The notes below the pieces were generated by a model that ran no database searches, was not told the DNA's origin, and saw only the letters and a program-made list of their open reading frames with translations. 21,462 nucleotides of DNA from an uncultured Eubacteriales bacterium (GTDB lineage Bacteria; Bacillota; Clostridia; Oscillospirales; Butyricicoccaceae), in the NCBI GenBank assembly GCA_934636325.1, contig CAKUAK010000041.1, forward strand, positions 1-21,462, written 5' to 3'. Shown here piece after piece: positions 14,839 through 21,462 of the stretch; the stretch's first letter is position 1; the number at the start of each line of letters is the position of its first letter. A program made the position numbers and the translations under genes.

Positions 14839-15783
14839 ATGAAACTCAGCATTCTTGAGCCCCTCGGCATCGACATGGCCGTGCTCCGCGATATGGCGGA
14901 CAAGGCTGTCGGCGACAGGATGGAGATAACGGCTTACGATACCCGCGTCGAGGATACAGAGACCCTTATCGAGCGCAGCCATGACGCCGATGTTGTCGTT
15001 CTTTCCAACTTCAAATACGGCAGAGATGTTATTTCCCACTGCCCCGACCTCAAGATGATATGTGTCGCCTTTACCGGCGTCGACCACGTCGATGTCGAAT
15101 ACTGCCGCGAGCGCGGCATAACGGTCTGCAACTGCGCGGGCTATTCCACCGTGGCCGTGGCCGACCTTGTTTTCGGCATGGTCATAAGTCTTGCCCGCAA
15201 TATTCCCCAGTGCGACGCCGCGATCAGACGCGGCGGAGACAAATCCGGCCTTGTCGGCTTCGAGCTCGAGGGCAAGACCTTCGGCGTTGTCGGTCTGGGC
15301 GCTATCGGCCAGCGAGTAGCCGCCGTCGCAAACGCCTTCGGATGCAAGGTCCTTGGCTATAACCGTTCGGAAAAGAATGTCCCCGGCGTCACACAGGTAT
15401 CGCTTGAAGAGCTGCTTGCCCAGAGCGACATCGTCTCGCTTCACGTTCCCCTCACCGCCGAGACAAAGGGCATGATCAACAAAGAGAGGCTGGCAATGAT
15501 GAAAAAGACGGCCTATCTCATCAACACCGCCCGCGGCCCTGTCGTCGACAGTGAGGCCCTTGCCGACGCGCTCAAAAACGGCGTTATCGCCAAGGCTGCC
15601 GTCGATGTTTTCGAGACAGAGCCCCCCATAGCGGCAGATCACGTCCTCCTGTCGGCTCCCAACCTGCTGGCCACGCCCCATGTCGCCTTTGCCAGCGCCC
15701 AGGCTTTCGAAAAGCGCGCCGTCATTGTCTTTGATAATATCGTAAAGTGGCTCGACGGCTGCCCACAGAACGTTCTTAAATAA
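14839..15783 (+). CDS. D-2-hydroxyacid dehydrogenase, NAD(P)-dependent
   Basis: 314 residues, normal length for the family, which interconverts 2-keto acids and D-2-hydroxy acids in the cytoplasm. The Rossmann motif GLGAIG is at 152-157. The catalytic Arg232 (NTARGPVVD), Glu261 (VFETEPP) and His281 (ATPHVAFAS) are all present. The N-terminal domain holds TGVDHVDVEYCRERGITVCN, the usual substrate-side segment. At the end of the second Rossmann strand the sequence is GYNRSEK, with Asn-Arg where NAD-specific members have Asp, which hints at NADP or relaxed cofactor use. GGAGG lies 9 bases before the ATG. mscL begins 24 bp downstream with no terminator between. Substrate (glycerate, lactate, hydroxyisocaproate and others are possible) is not decided by sequence. 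Confidence 0.92.
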   Translation: MKLSILEPLGIDMAVLRDMADKAVGDRMEITAYDTRVEDTETLIERSHDADVVVLSNFKYGRDVISHCPDLKMICVAFTGVDHVDVEYCRERGITVCNCAGYSTVAVADLVFGMVISLARNIPQCDAAIRRGGDKSGLVGFELEGKTFGVVGLGAIGQRVAAVANAFGCKVLGYNRSEKNVPGVTQVSLEELLAQSDIVSLHVPLTAETKGMINKERLAMMKKTAYLINTARGPVVDSEALADALKNGVIAKAAVDVFETEPPIAADHVLLSAPNLLATPHVAFASAQAFEKRAVIVFDNIVKWLDGCPQNVLK

Positions 15784-15807
15784 GATAAAGATCAGAGGTT
15801 TTCCATC

Positions 15808-16236
15808 ATGTGGGAAGAGTTTAAAAAGTTTGCATTCAAAGGTAATGTGATCGACATGGCCGTCGGCGTTATAATCGGCGGCGCATTCGGTAAGATCGTT
15901 ACCTCTCTGGTAAACGATATCGTCATGCCGATACTCGGCATAATCCTCGGCAAGATCAATTTCACCGACCTCAAGATCGTCCTCAGCCCGGCCGAATACA
16001 GCGCTTCCGGAGAGGTCATCAAGGCCGAATCGGCCATCACATACGGATCTTTTCTTCAGACGGTCGTGGATTTTCTTCTTATATCCCTTTCGATCTTCCT
16101 TTTTGTAAAGCTGATGAACAGCCGCAAAAAGAAGCCCGAACCCCAGCCCGAAGCCCCCAAGGGCCCGACGACCGAAGAGCTGCTTACCGAGATCCGCGAT
16201 CTGCTCCAGGATCAGAACGCCGCAAAGCATGTCTGA
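15808..16236 (+). CDS. mscL: Large-conductance mechanosensitive channel MscL
   Basis: 142 residues, the usual MscL length. The channel opens under membrane tension and releases solutes during osmotic downshock. The N-terminal amphipathic helix (WEEFKKFAFKGNVIDMAVGVIIGGAFGKIV, in two parts over residues 2-31) and first membrane helix form the pore with its glycine-rich packing; the second membrane helix spans ~80-102 (FLQTVVDFLLISLSIFLFVKL); the periplasmic loop between them holds INFTDLKIVLSPAEY. A basic RKKK stop and a proline-rich linker lead to the C-terminal bundle helix (~121-135, TEELLTEIRDLLQDQ). AGAGG lies 9 bases before the ATG. It probably shares the dehydrogenase promoter; the pairing with that enzyme has no obvious functional meaning. 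Confidence 0.97.
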   Translation: MWEEFKKFAFKGNVIDMAVGVIIGGAFGKIVTSLVNDIVMPILGIILGKINFTDLKIVLSPAEYSASGEVIKAESAITYGSFLQTVVDFLLISLSIFLFVKLMNSRKKKPEPQPEAPKGPTTEELLTEIRDLLQDQNAAKHV

Positions 16237-16263
16237 TCGGGCGTAAAACTTTAATATTGATCC

Positions 16264-16298
16264 AAAAAGGCCCTGCACATTTCCTGTGCAGGGCCTTT
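16264..16298. terminator. Terminator between mscL and kdpE
   Basis: Perfect 14-bp stem AAAGGCCCTGCACA / TGTGCAGGGCCTTT (16266-16279 with 16285-16298), 5-base loop. The - strand has a clean TTTTT exit for the kdpE transcript; the + strand exit (GCTTATACTCTTTT) is weaker but likely works for mscL. Confidence 0.9.
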
Positions 16299-16313
16299 GC
16301 TTATACTCTTTTA

Positions 16314-17024
16314 TCAGGCTTCCTCGGCCATCCTGTATCCGACACCGACCTCTGTCATTATATAACGCGGGTCGGCCGGGGTCTCCTCCAGCTTGCGGCG
16401 TATATTGGCCATATTTACACGGAGGATCTGGTTATCGCCTCTGGCGTATGGTCCCCAGATCTCTTTTATCAGGTAATCATATGTAATGACCCTTCCGGGA
16501 TATTTGCACAGAAGCGCGACTATCTTATATTCGTTCTGTGTCAGATGGACCGGCTGGCCCTTGATGGTGACGAGGCGCTTTTCAAAGTTGACCTCAAGGT
16601 CGCCTGTTTTGAAGCTGCCGCTGTCGCCCATATTGACATCCCTTCTGGTCACGCTGTGGCGCAGCGCGCCGCGTATGCGCGCCTGAAGCTCGGATATGCC
16701 GAAAGGCTTCGTGACGTAATCGTCGGCGCCGAGGTCGAGCGCCCTGACCTTATCCTCCTCCTGGGTTCTGGCCGAAACAACGATTATCGGCGTTATAGAC
16801 CAGCCACGGACGTCGGCTATGAAATCGAGGCCATCCATATCGGGCAGCCCGAGATCGAGCAGAACGACATCCGGGCGATATGACGACATCATGACCTTGC
16901 CCTGCTGTGCGTCTTTTGCCGTTATGACCTTGTATCCGCCCGACGAAAGGGCCGCCATCATGAACCGGCGTATGTTTGATTCGTCCTCGATTATAAGGAC
17001 GCAATATCTGTTATTGATCGACAT
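16314..17024 (-). CDS. kdpE: KdpE-like response regulator
   Basis: 236 residues. Receiver domain with Glu-Asp acidic pair (IIEDESNIRRF), phospho-Asp57 in VVLLDLGLPDMDGLDFI, and Lys in YVTKPFGISELQARIR. The phrases LDLGLPDMDG and KPFGISELQARIRGALR are characteristic of KdpE rather than other OmpR-type regulators. The winged-helix domain ends with VNMANIRRKLEETPADPRYI...VGVGYRM. In the known system KdpE activates the potassium pump operon kdpFABC, which is not in this window. Two starts are possible: ATG 17030, 3 bases after GGAGG, and ATG 17024, 9 bases after it; I chose the latter. The start overlaps the end of the kinase gene, so the pair is co-translated. Confidence 0.9.
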   Translation of the reverse strand: MSINNRYCVLIIEDESNIRRFMMAALSSGGYKVITAKDAQQGKVMMSSYRPDVVLLDLGLPDMDGLDFIADVRGWSITPIIVVSARTQEEDKVRALDLGADDYVTKPFGISELQARIRGALRHSVTRRDVNMGDSGSFKTGDLEVNFEKRLVTIKGQPVHLTQNEYKIVALLCKYPGRVITYDYLIKEIWGPYARGDNQILRVNMANIRRKLEETPADPRYIMTEVGVGYRMAEEA

Positions 17025-18099
17025 TTTCATCTACCTCCATTGCCGGAAGGGTAAACATGAACACTGCGCCGCCCTCGGGGCGGTTGCCCGCAAAGACCTG
17101 CCCGCCGTGCGCCTTGATTATCGTCCGGCAGACCGACAGGCCGATGCCCATGCTTCTTGTTTTGTCCGGGTTTTCAGCCGACACATGCTTCATTCCGCTG
17201 AATATATCACCCAGCTCACCCTCCGGTATTCCCTTACCCCTGTCCGAGACTTTAAAGAAAATGCTGTCCATCTCGCGCCCGACCTCAAGGGTTATCAGGT
17301 CGACGACGCCCGAATGACGCGCGGCATTATCGAGAAAGTTTATGATGACCTGCTCGATAAGGGTCCCATCCATCTCGGCCATTAATATCCCATCATCCAT
17401 TATGATGTCAAGCGGCTGTCCCTGGTGCCACTTTTTGAACTTGGCGACGGCTGCGCCGACTATCTCTTCCGCCATCTCGGGCTGGAGGCGGAGCTTGGCC
17501 CCATTGCTTTCCAGCCTTGTTATCGACAAAAGGTTTTCCACCATACGCAGAAGCCAGCTGGCGTCCTCTTCAATCCCCTGGATCATCATGGCGTTTTCCT
17601 GCCACTCGGAATCCTCGCCGTTTTCGACCAGCCATTCGCTCGAACCAATTATGGCTGTCAGCGGTGTGCGCAGATCGTGCGACACCGACCGCAGAAGATT
17701 CCCCCGGATACGCTCGTTTTCGGCCTCGGCCCTTATGCTTTCCTGTTCCTTGAGCTGAGAGGTCATGGTGCTGGTGATGACCGAAACTATCATCATCGTG
17801 ACAAAGGTCATCGGATAGCCCGACAGGGTGAAGTTAAAGGCCATATACGGATATGTGAAAACATAGTTGACGGCAAACACCGATACCACCGACGCGACAG
17901 TCCCATACAAATATCCCTCTGTCATGCGCGAGATGAGAAATACCGACAGCATAAAGACCATCGGCACGCATGTCGCGCCGCCGTCAAGAAACCGCAGCAG
18001 AAAACAGGCCAAAAAGGTCGCCGCAAATATGTAAAATGTTATCAGCAGATCCCTTGCCGAAAGCCTCAGGCGCTTTCTGCCGCGGTTATTCTTCTTCAT
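17011..18099 (-). CDS. KdpD-like histidine kinase lacking the KdpD N-terminal domains
   Basis: 362 residues. Four membrane helices close together at ~18-37, 45-58, 65-82 and 97-114 make a DUF4118 module like the membrane part of KdpD. A short linker leads to the phosphoacceptor His141 (SVSHDLRTPLTAIIG), the N-box FLDNAARHS, the G1 box DRGKGIP and the G2 box MGIGLSVCRTII. Full KdpD is about 900 residues and starts with a nucleotide-binding KdpD domain and a USP domain that sense K+ conditions; both are missing, as is the GAF domain, so signal input must be through the membrane module or a partner. ATG 18099 is preceded by CGGAAG at 10 bases; a GTG at 18108 is the alternative. It overlaps kdpE and forms a two-gene unit. 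Confidence 0.9.
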   Translation of the reverse strand: MKKNNRGRKRLRLSARDLLITFYIFAATFLACFLLRFLDGGATCVPMVFMLSVFLISRMTEGYLYGTVASVVSVFAVNYVFTYPYMAFNFTLSGYPMTFVTMMIVSVITSTMTSQLKEQESIRAEAENERIRGNLLRSVSHDLRTPLTAIIGSSEWLVENGEDSEWQENAMMIQGIEEDASWLLRMVENLLSITRLESNGAKLRLQPEMAEEIVGAAVAKFKKWHQGQPLDIIMDDGILMAEMDGTLIEQVIINFLDNAARHSGVVDLITLEVGREMDSIFFKVSDRGKGIPEGELGDIFSGMKHVSAENPDKTRSMGIGLSVCRTIIKAHGGQVFAGNRPEGGAVFMFTLPAMEVDENVDQ

Positions 18100-18126
18100 G
18101 ATATCCACGCTTCCGTTCCATCCTTA

Positions 18127-18168
18127 TTTTAACTTATTTCGCCATAAATTTTCTGTTAAAAAGTTAAA
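18127..18168 (-). promoter_or_regulatory. Repeated GTTAAA elements upstream of the KdpD-like gene
   Basis: On the + strand GTTAAA occurs at 18155-18160 and 18163-18168 (8-base period), and TTTTAAC at 18127-18133. OmpR-type regulators bind direct repeats, and the KdpE site known from E. coli is T-rich, so autoregulation by KdpE is possible. A TAAAAT-like -10 overlaps the last copy but no good -35 is visible. The outer copies also form the T-rich tail of the GGDEF terminator. Confidence 0.3.
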
Positions 18169-18197
18169 GACGGACGCCCATCATCCGGACGCCCGTC
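18160..18197 (-). terminator. Terminator of the GGDEF gene
   Basis: 11-bp stem (18169-18179 with 18187-18197), 7-base loop. On the - strand it contains two G-U pairs and is followed by TTTAACTTTTT. On the + strand the arms read as a direct repeat of CGGACGCCC. Confidence 0.8.
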
Positions 18198-18217
18198 CTG
18201 CCGAAAGTATTCTGACA

Positions 18218-19234
18218 TTAATAAAACCTGCTGCCGTTCCTGCCGTTGTTCTTTACATAATAGAGGGCCGAGTCGGCATCCTCGAATATGCTGTCCCCCG
18301 GCGCCGTCCTGTCGGAGAAGGCCACGCCTATGCTCAGGGTCACGGCCGGGAAGCCGTCGGAATCATTGGCGAGGCTCTCTTTGAGCGCATTGAGCTTTTC
18401 CTCCACCGTGCCGTACAGGCTCTCCGAAACATCTATCATGACGACGACGAACTCATCCCCGCCTATCCTGAAAATATAGTCGGTGCTTCGGAAAGAGGTC
18501 TTGAGCCGCTGTGCGACCTTCCTTATGACTGCATCGCCGGTCGAATGACCGTAGGTATCGTTAAAGGACTTGAACCTGTCAATATCGGCGATTATAAGTG
18601 CGAAGGGCATCTGGCCCTGATCATAGAGCGAAAGTATTTTGTCAAATGAGCCTTTATTGAGCAGATCGGTCAGGGCGTCGTGCTCGGCCTCGTGGCGGAT
18701 CAGCTTCTGGGTCTCGCGGTTTTCCTCAAATACACGGTTGTACGTTTCGGCGAGCGACTGGAGCTCGGCCGCGCCGATGACCGTCACCGCGGCCACCTGT
18801 TCAGTCAGACCGTCATCAGCCATGCCGAAGGCCTCGGAAGCCAGACTCATGGCAGACAGCTCGCTTTCCATAAGGGCCTGTGAATCGGCAAGGGCAGATT
18901 TTATGTCTGAATATATTTCGGTATCGGCAAAATAGCCGCCCAGCTCCTCGACGGCGCTCTCCCGATTGCGGTTCACATTGACCTCTTCAAAATACCCCTC
19001 CATACACCCGGCATCGCCGGTCATAACATAAAGCCGGGCCTGCTCTGTCAGGATATCCGAACCCTTTTGCAGCTTGAGGGCCGATCTTTCACAGACAAGA
19101 TACTGCTCTGTCGAGTTTTACAGCTCTTTAAAATCCTTTATGCCGTATATGGATATGGCGGCAAACACCACCGACAAAACCGAAGCAATGATAATACTCG
19201 CGGTGCTGAACCGTTTTATATGGCTCTTCTGCAT
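18218..19234 (-). pseudogene. Diguanylate cyclase (GGDEF) gene split by an in-frame stop
   Basis: Translation from ATG 19234, which has GGGAG-AGG just upstream, gives 38 residues with one membrane helix (RFSTASIIIASVLSVVFAAI region), then TAA at 19118-19120. The same frame continues without shift for 300 residues: NSTEQYLVCERSALKLQ..., an extracytoplasmic-type helical region, a linker (~90-165) and a GGDEF domain. The cyclase motif RIGGDEFVV is intact, as is the inhibitory RxxD site (RSTD) five residues before it, so the enzyme domain could make c-di-GMP. No second membrane helix is present before the linker, although I recall it in full-length relatives. ORF 18218-19024 starts at an ATG without a ribosome binding site. 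It may be a recent pseudogene, a sequencing error, or a reinitiated soluble cyclase. Confidence 0.8.
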
Positions 19235-19340
19235 CTGACCTCTCCCTGCGCTTACCGGACAGTTTTCTTAACGGCGATGATCTTCCGAGGCGCCGCTGAT
19301 ATATCGTCTTCAAAGCCGCTTAACGATTTAGAATAGTTTC

Positions 19341-19369
19341 ATTATACTTCCTATCATGTGTATTTTCAA
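19341..19369 (-). promoter_or_regulatory. Promoter of the GGDEF gene
   Basis: On the - strand: TTGAAA (19364-19369), 17-base spacer, TATAAT (19341-19346). The predicted leader to ATG 19234 is about 100 bases. I do not see a c-di-GMP riboswitch consensus in it. Confidence 0.8.
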
Positions 19370-19387
19370 GAAAATATATCACTTTTC

Positions 19388-19402
19388 GTTAAGATTCTTA
19401 AC
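19388..19402. promoter_or_regulatory. GTTAAG-ATT-CTTAAC palindrome upstream of the GGDEF promoter
   Basis: Perfect 6-3-6 palindrome 19 bp upstream of the -35 box. Further CTTAACG half-sites occur in the leader near 19270-19276 and 19319-19325, so the motif appears on both sides of the promoter. The position suits an activator or a looping repressor. Confidence 0.4.
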
Positions 19403-19416
19403 ACCCCTTGATGCAT

Positions 19417-19453
19417 AAAAAAGTCCCGGGGAGTTTCGCCCGCTCCCCGGGAC
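19417..19453 (-). terminator. Terminator of the lipoprotein gene
   Basis: Perfect 11-bp stem GTCCCGGGGAG / CTCCCCGGGAC (19423-19433 with 19443-19453), 9-base loop, TTTTTT on the - strand. Confidence 0.92.
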
Positions 19454-19486
19454 CTATTATATATGATATCCTCTTCGATACGGTCT

Positions 19487-20332
19487 TTAGAAAAGATAGA
19501 ACTCGGTCTGGTCGCTGTCTGGGCGGTAGACCGAAACATAGCTGCCGTCCCGGCTTGCGTATGCCTCGACCCCCAATGCGCTGACACCGGGCAGGCGTAT
19601 GAGCTCGCCGCCGTTCCCGTCCAGAATAACGGCGTCGGCGCCGTCCTGGGTCACGTCAAGCATGGTCTCCATGCCGGATACGCTGCCGCCGCCCAGCTCG
19701 GATACTACCTTCTCCATGGCCGGAAGAACGATGGTGAAATAGGGGTCCTCCGCCGTCTGCGTCCAGCTCAATATCTCTCTTTCTTCGAGCATCGTGCCGC
19801 CCAGATCATACATCCGGGCGTACAGGGTGTATATCTGCGGCTCGCCTTCCATGAAATAGACGTTATAGGCGCTGACCTCGCTGCCGCTTTCATCCTTCCA
19901 TACAAAGCGAACAAGACCGTTTTGGCAAAGGACGACCTCGGCGCCCTCTTCGCCCTCTATCACCTTTCCCGACTCGGGCGCGATGGCATAGCTCTGTGTC
20001 CCATAGCCCTTCGAAAGCCATGAGGTTATGAACCAGCCGCTGCCGCGGCTGCCATCCAGTATACCCTGGTCGTAATCCATCGTGTATACAAGCCTGCCGC
20101 TTGTCACGGCCGGCGTGCCGGTGGCCTCGGTCCCCGGCCCTTCTGTCTGGGGCTCGGGCGCGATATCAGGCTCGTTTCCCGCAGAACCGACGTCGGCCGT
20201 ATTATCCTCCGGCGTCTGATCCTCTATGCCGATATCCTCCACCGGCGGTTCATCCTGTCCGCAGCCGCCCAGCGCGGCCATCGCCAGTAATCCGGCCGCC
20301 AAAACACAGCATATTTTCGCTTTTCTCTCCAT
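19487..20332 (-). CDS. Lipoprotein of unknown function
   Basis: 281 residues. A basic start (MERKAK) and hydrophobic stretch end in the lipobox ALGGC, so the mature protein should be lipid-anchored at Cys24 on the outer face of the membrane. Residues ~25-75 are an acidic, Pro/Thr/Gly-rich spacer without structure. The rest (~78-281) is a globular, strand-rich domain: LVYTMDYDQGILDGSRGSGWF, ...SGWFITSWLSKGYG..., VRFVWKDESGSEVSAYNVYFM, and a C-terminal YASRDGSYVSVYRPDSDQTEFYLF. I do not recognise this domain and see no catalytic motif. The start is fixed by GGAGG 8 bases upstream of ATG 20332. It is monocistronic with its own promoter and terminator. Confidence 0.85.
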   Translation of the reverse strand: MERKAKICCVLAAGLLAMAALGGCGQDEPPVEDIGIEDQTPEDNTADVGSAGNEPDIAPEPQTEGPGTEATGTPAVTSGRLVYTMDYDQGILDGSRGSGWFITSWLSKGYGTQSYAIAPESGKVIEGEEGAEVVLCQNGLVRFVWKDESGSEVSAYNVYFMEGEPQIYTLYARMYDLGGTMLEEREILSWTQTAEDPYFTIVLPAMEKVVSELGGGSVSGMETMLDVTQDGADAVILDGNGGELIRLPGVSALGVEAYASRDGSYVSVYRPDSDQTEFYLF

Positions 20333-20383
20333 TAAAATATCCTCCGGTTTATTTTCGGGCCGCCGCTGACGGCCGTCCGTCTT

Positions 20384-20412
20384 ATTTTAGCACATTATAT
20401 CATCCCGCGCAA
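20384..20412 (-). promoter_or_regulatory. Candidate promoter of the lipoprotein gene
   Basis: On the - strand: TTGCGC (20407-20412), 17-base spacer, TAAAAT (20384-20389). A second TATAAT lies upstream of that -10 but has no matching -35. The palindrome GACGGCCGTC at 20368-20377 sits just downstream. Confidence 0.55.
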
Positions 20413-20429
20413 TCACGCTCCCCCGGCGG

Positions 20430-20463
20430 AAAAATGCCCCGGACTTTTTAAAAGCCGGGGCAT
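20430..20463 (-). terminator. Terminator of the second ZIP gene
   Basis: Stem ATGCCCCGG / CCGGGGCAT (20434-20442 with 20455-20463), with an inner CTTTTTAAAAG that can extend it, then TTTTT on the - strand. Confidence 0.9.
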
Positions 20464-20475
20464 CCGCTATCTGTT

Positions 20476-21252
20476 TTATCCGAGGGCCACGTCGAGCATC
20501 ATCATGATGCTGAACCCTACCGCAAAAAAGACCGTGCCGATATTCGAGTGCCTGCCCTGGGACATTTCGGGGATAAGCTCTTCGACAACGACATAAAGCA
20601 TCGCCCCGGCAGCAAAGCTGAGAAGATACGGAAGTGCCGGGATAACATGCTGCGCGGCCATGATGGTGAGCGCAGCGCCGATCGGCTCTACTGCGCCGGA
20701 AAGCACGCCGCTCAAAAAGGATCTGCCCTTCCCCATTCCCTCGGCCCGCAATGGCATTGATATTATCGCGCCCTCGGGGAAGTTCTGGATGGCGATGCCC
20801 AGCGATAGCGCCAAAGCCCCGGCCGCCGTGATCTGCGCGCTGCCCGAAAGATATCCCGCATACACCACGCCGACGGCCATGCCCTCTGGAATATTATGCA
20901 GCGTAACGGCCAGCACCATCATCGTCGTTCGCTGAAGGCGGCTTTGCGGTCCCTCGACCTGCCCGCTCTTGGCGTGGATATGAGGTATCACATGGTCAAG
21001 CGTAAGAAGAAAAAGGACGCCGACCCAGAAGCCGATAAAGGCCGGCAGAAATGCCAGCCTGCCCATTGCCTGCGACTGCTCTACGGATGGGATCAGCAGG
21101 CTCCACACCGACGCGGCCACCATGACCCCGGCGGCAAAGCCGGTCAGCAGACGCTGCACGGTATCGCTCAGCGTCTTTTTCATGAAAAATACGCACGCCG
21201 CGCCAAGTGACGTTCCGATAAAGGGGATCAAGACCCCATAAAAAGCTCCCAC
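20476..21252 (-). CDS. ZIP-family metal transporter, second copy
   Basis: 258 residues, about eight membrane helices, with HNIPEG (119-124) and QNFPEG (156-161) in the fourth and fifth helices as the metal site. The loop before the fourth helix carries DHVIPHIHAK, a histidine cluster that can gather metal and is missing from the copy at 9406-10149. Start choice: GTG 21252 has GGGAGG at 6 bases, and the protein then aligns residue for residue with the paralogue's start (GVLIPFIGT against GVILPFVGT at the same positions). ATG 21258 would touch the ribosome binding site and ATG 21288 is upstream of it. A strong promoter with a perfect dyad on its start point implies tight repression, probably by metal status. 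It is a single-gene unit. Confidence 0.93.
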   Translation of the reverse strand: MGAFYGVLIPFIGTSLGAACVFFMKKTLSDTVQRLLTGFAAGVMVAASVWSLLIPSVEQSQAMGRLAFLPAFIGFWVGVLFLLTLDHVIPHIHAKSGQVEGPQSRLQRTTMMVLAVTLHNIPEGMAVGVVYAGYLSGSAQITAAGALALSLGIAIQNFPEGAIISMPLRAEGMGKGRSFLSGVLSGAVEPIGAALTIMAAQHVIPALPYLLSFAAGAMLYVVVEELIPEMSQGRHSNIGTVFFAVGFSIMMMLDVALG

Positions 21253-21311
21253 TGTCATCCTCCCTGATACATATATCCTATGGATCACACTAAAGAAAAA
21301 TCAATTCCGGC

Positions 21312-21339
21312 CGTGTGGTTAGCAGTCGCTAACCACACG
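21312..21339 (-). promoter_or_regulatory. Perfect 12-bp-arm dyad: likely operator of the second ZIP gene
   Basis: CGTGTGGTTAGC (21312-21323) and GCTAACCACACG (21328-21339) with a 4-base centre. It begins 3 bases downstream of the -10 box, covering the expected start of transcription. The inner GGTTAGC...GCTAACC recalls DtxR/IdeR-type sites, but the centre is longer than theirs, so the regulator is unnamed. A leader hairpin is the alternative reading. Confidence 0.75.
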
Positions 21340-21342
21340 TTG

Positions 21343-21371
21343 ATTATACCATCACCCGCTTCTGTTTGCAA
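21343..21371 (-). promoter_or_regulatory. Strong promoter of the second ZIP gene
   Basis: On the - strand: TTGCAA (21366-21371), 17-base spacer, TATAAT (21343-21348), with an extended -10 TGG just before it. Confidence 0.88.
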
Positions 21372-21440
21372 GTATGGGGATATCCGATGACCGTTGACCC
21401 ATAGGCCGTCATGTGGACAGAATATCTCATAAAAACAGCG

Positions 21441-21462
21441 GCTGGGATCATTAGATCCCAGC
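21441..21462. terminator. Hairpin at the window edge
   Basis: Perfect 9-bp stem GCTGGGATC / GATCCCAGC with ATTA loop. On the - strand a TTTTT follows after 5 bases, so it may terminate a - strand gene beyond the window. The window ends at the last stem base, so + strand function cannot be judged. Confidence 0.5.

Noticed and set aside
14812..16278. 488-codon - strand open frame opposite the dehydrogenase and mscL
   Set aside because: Both genes on the + strand are unmistakable (all catalytic residues, full MscL). The long antisense frame comes from codon bias in GC-rich DNA and spans a terminator.
18169..18197. Direct repeat CGGACGCCC, considered as a short tandem or regulatory repeat
   Set aside because: On the - strand the two copies form the stem of a terminator through G-U pairs, which explains them fully.
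19235..19334. Possible c-di-GMP riboswitch in the ~100-base GGDEF leader
   Set aside because: I could not find the conserved core of c-di-GMP-I or -II aptamers, only short inverted elements.
1..21462. Mobile element, prophage or CRISPR array
   Set aside because: No transposase, integrase, phage structural gene, regular spaced repeats or target-site duplications were seen on either strand.

Overview
The window looks like chromosomal DNA of a moderately GC-rich, low-motility-signal Clostridia-type Firmicute. The basis is the strong Shine-Dalgarno sequences (AGGAGG/GGAGG) before most genes, consensus sigma-A-type promoters, compact Rho-independent terminators, tRNA genes that encode their CCA ends, and families common in gut Clostridia (Cytidylate_kin2, Flavodoxin_4, DUF4118 histidine kinase, GLUG-repeat surface protein). 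Species cannot be fixed from the sequence alone. I see no phage genes, insertion sequences, CRISPR array or rRNA. No gene-free stretch exceeds 300 bases.

Layout. 1-263: 3' end of an unidentified + strand gene and a bidirectional terminator. 273-1950 (-): an acyltransferase-3 membrane protein followed by a GNAT acetyltransferase, driven by a near-consensus promoter with overlapping dyads. 2083-8423 (-): an MmpL/RND-type permease, an overlapping ~1,080-residue signal-peptide protein (GLUG repeats, long coiled coil, GLUG repeats, C-terminal membrane anchor), then the 3' remnant of an aldo/keto reductase. 8646-10149 (+): a cytidylate-kinase-like protein and a ZIP metal transporter. 10193-10909: a small membrane protein and two divergent tRNA-Leu genes (GAG on -, CAG on +). 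11173-13776 (+): a tight flavodoxin / sensor kinase / response regulator operon. 13813-16236: an Mrp/NBP35 ATPase (-) divergent from a D-2-hydroxyacid dehydrogenase and mscL (+). 16314-18108 (-): a KdpE-like regulator with a KdpD-like kinase lacking the KdpD N-terminal domains. 18218-19234 (-): a GGDEF gene broken by an in-frame stop. 19487-20332 (-): a lipoprotein of unknown function. 20476-21252 (-): a second ZIP transporter whose promoter carries a 12-bp-arm perfect dyad at the transcription start.

The most notable unit is the permease plus large surface protein pair. Its arrangement suggests a dedicated envelope export or assembly system, but function is inferred only from architecture. 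Other points of interest are the metal-type operator of the second ZIP gene, the doubly altered GGDEF gene, and a small membrane protein gene that starts only about 30 bp downstream of a tRNA terminator. Start sites were re-chosen where the ribosome binding site or paralogue alignment argued for it.
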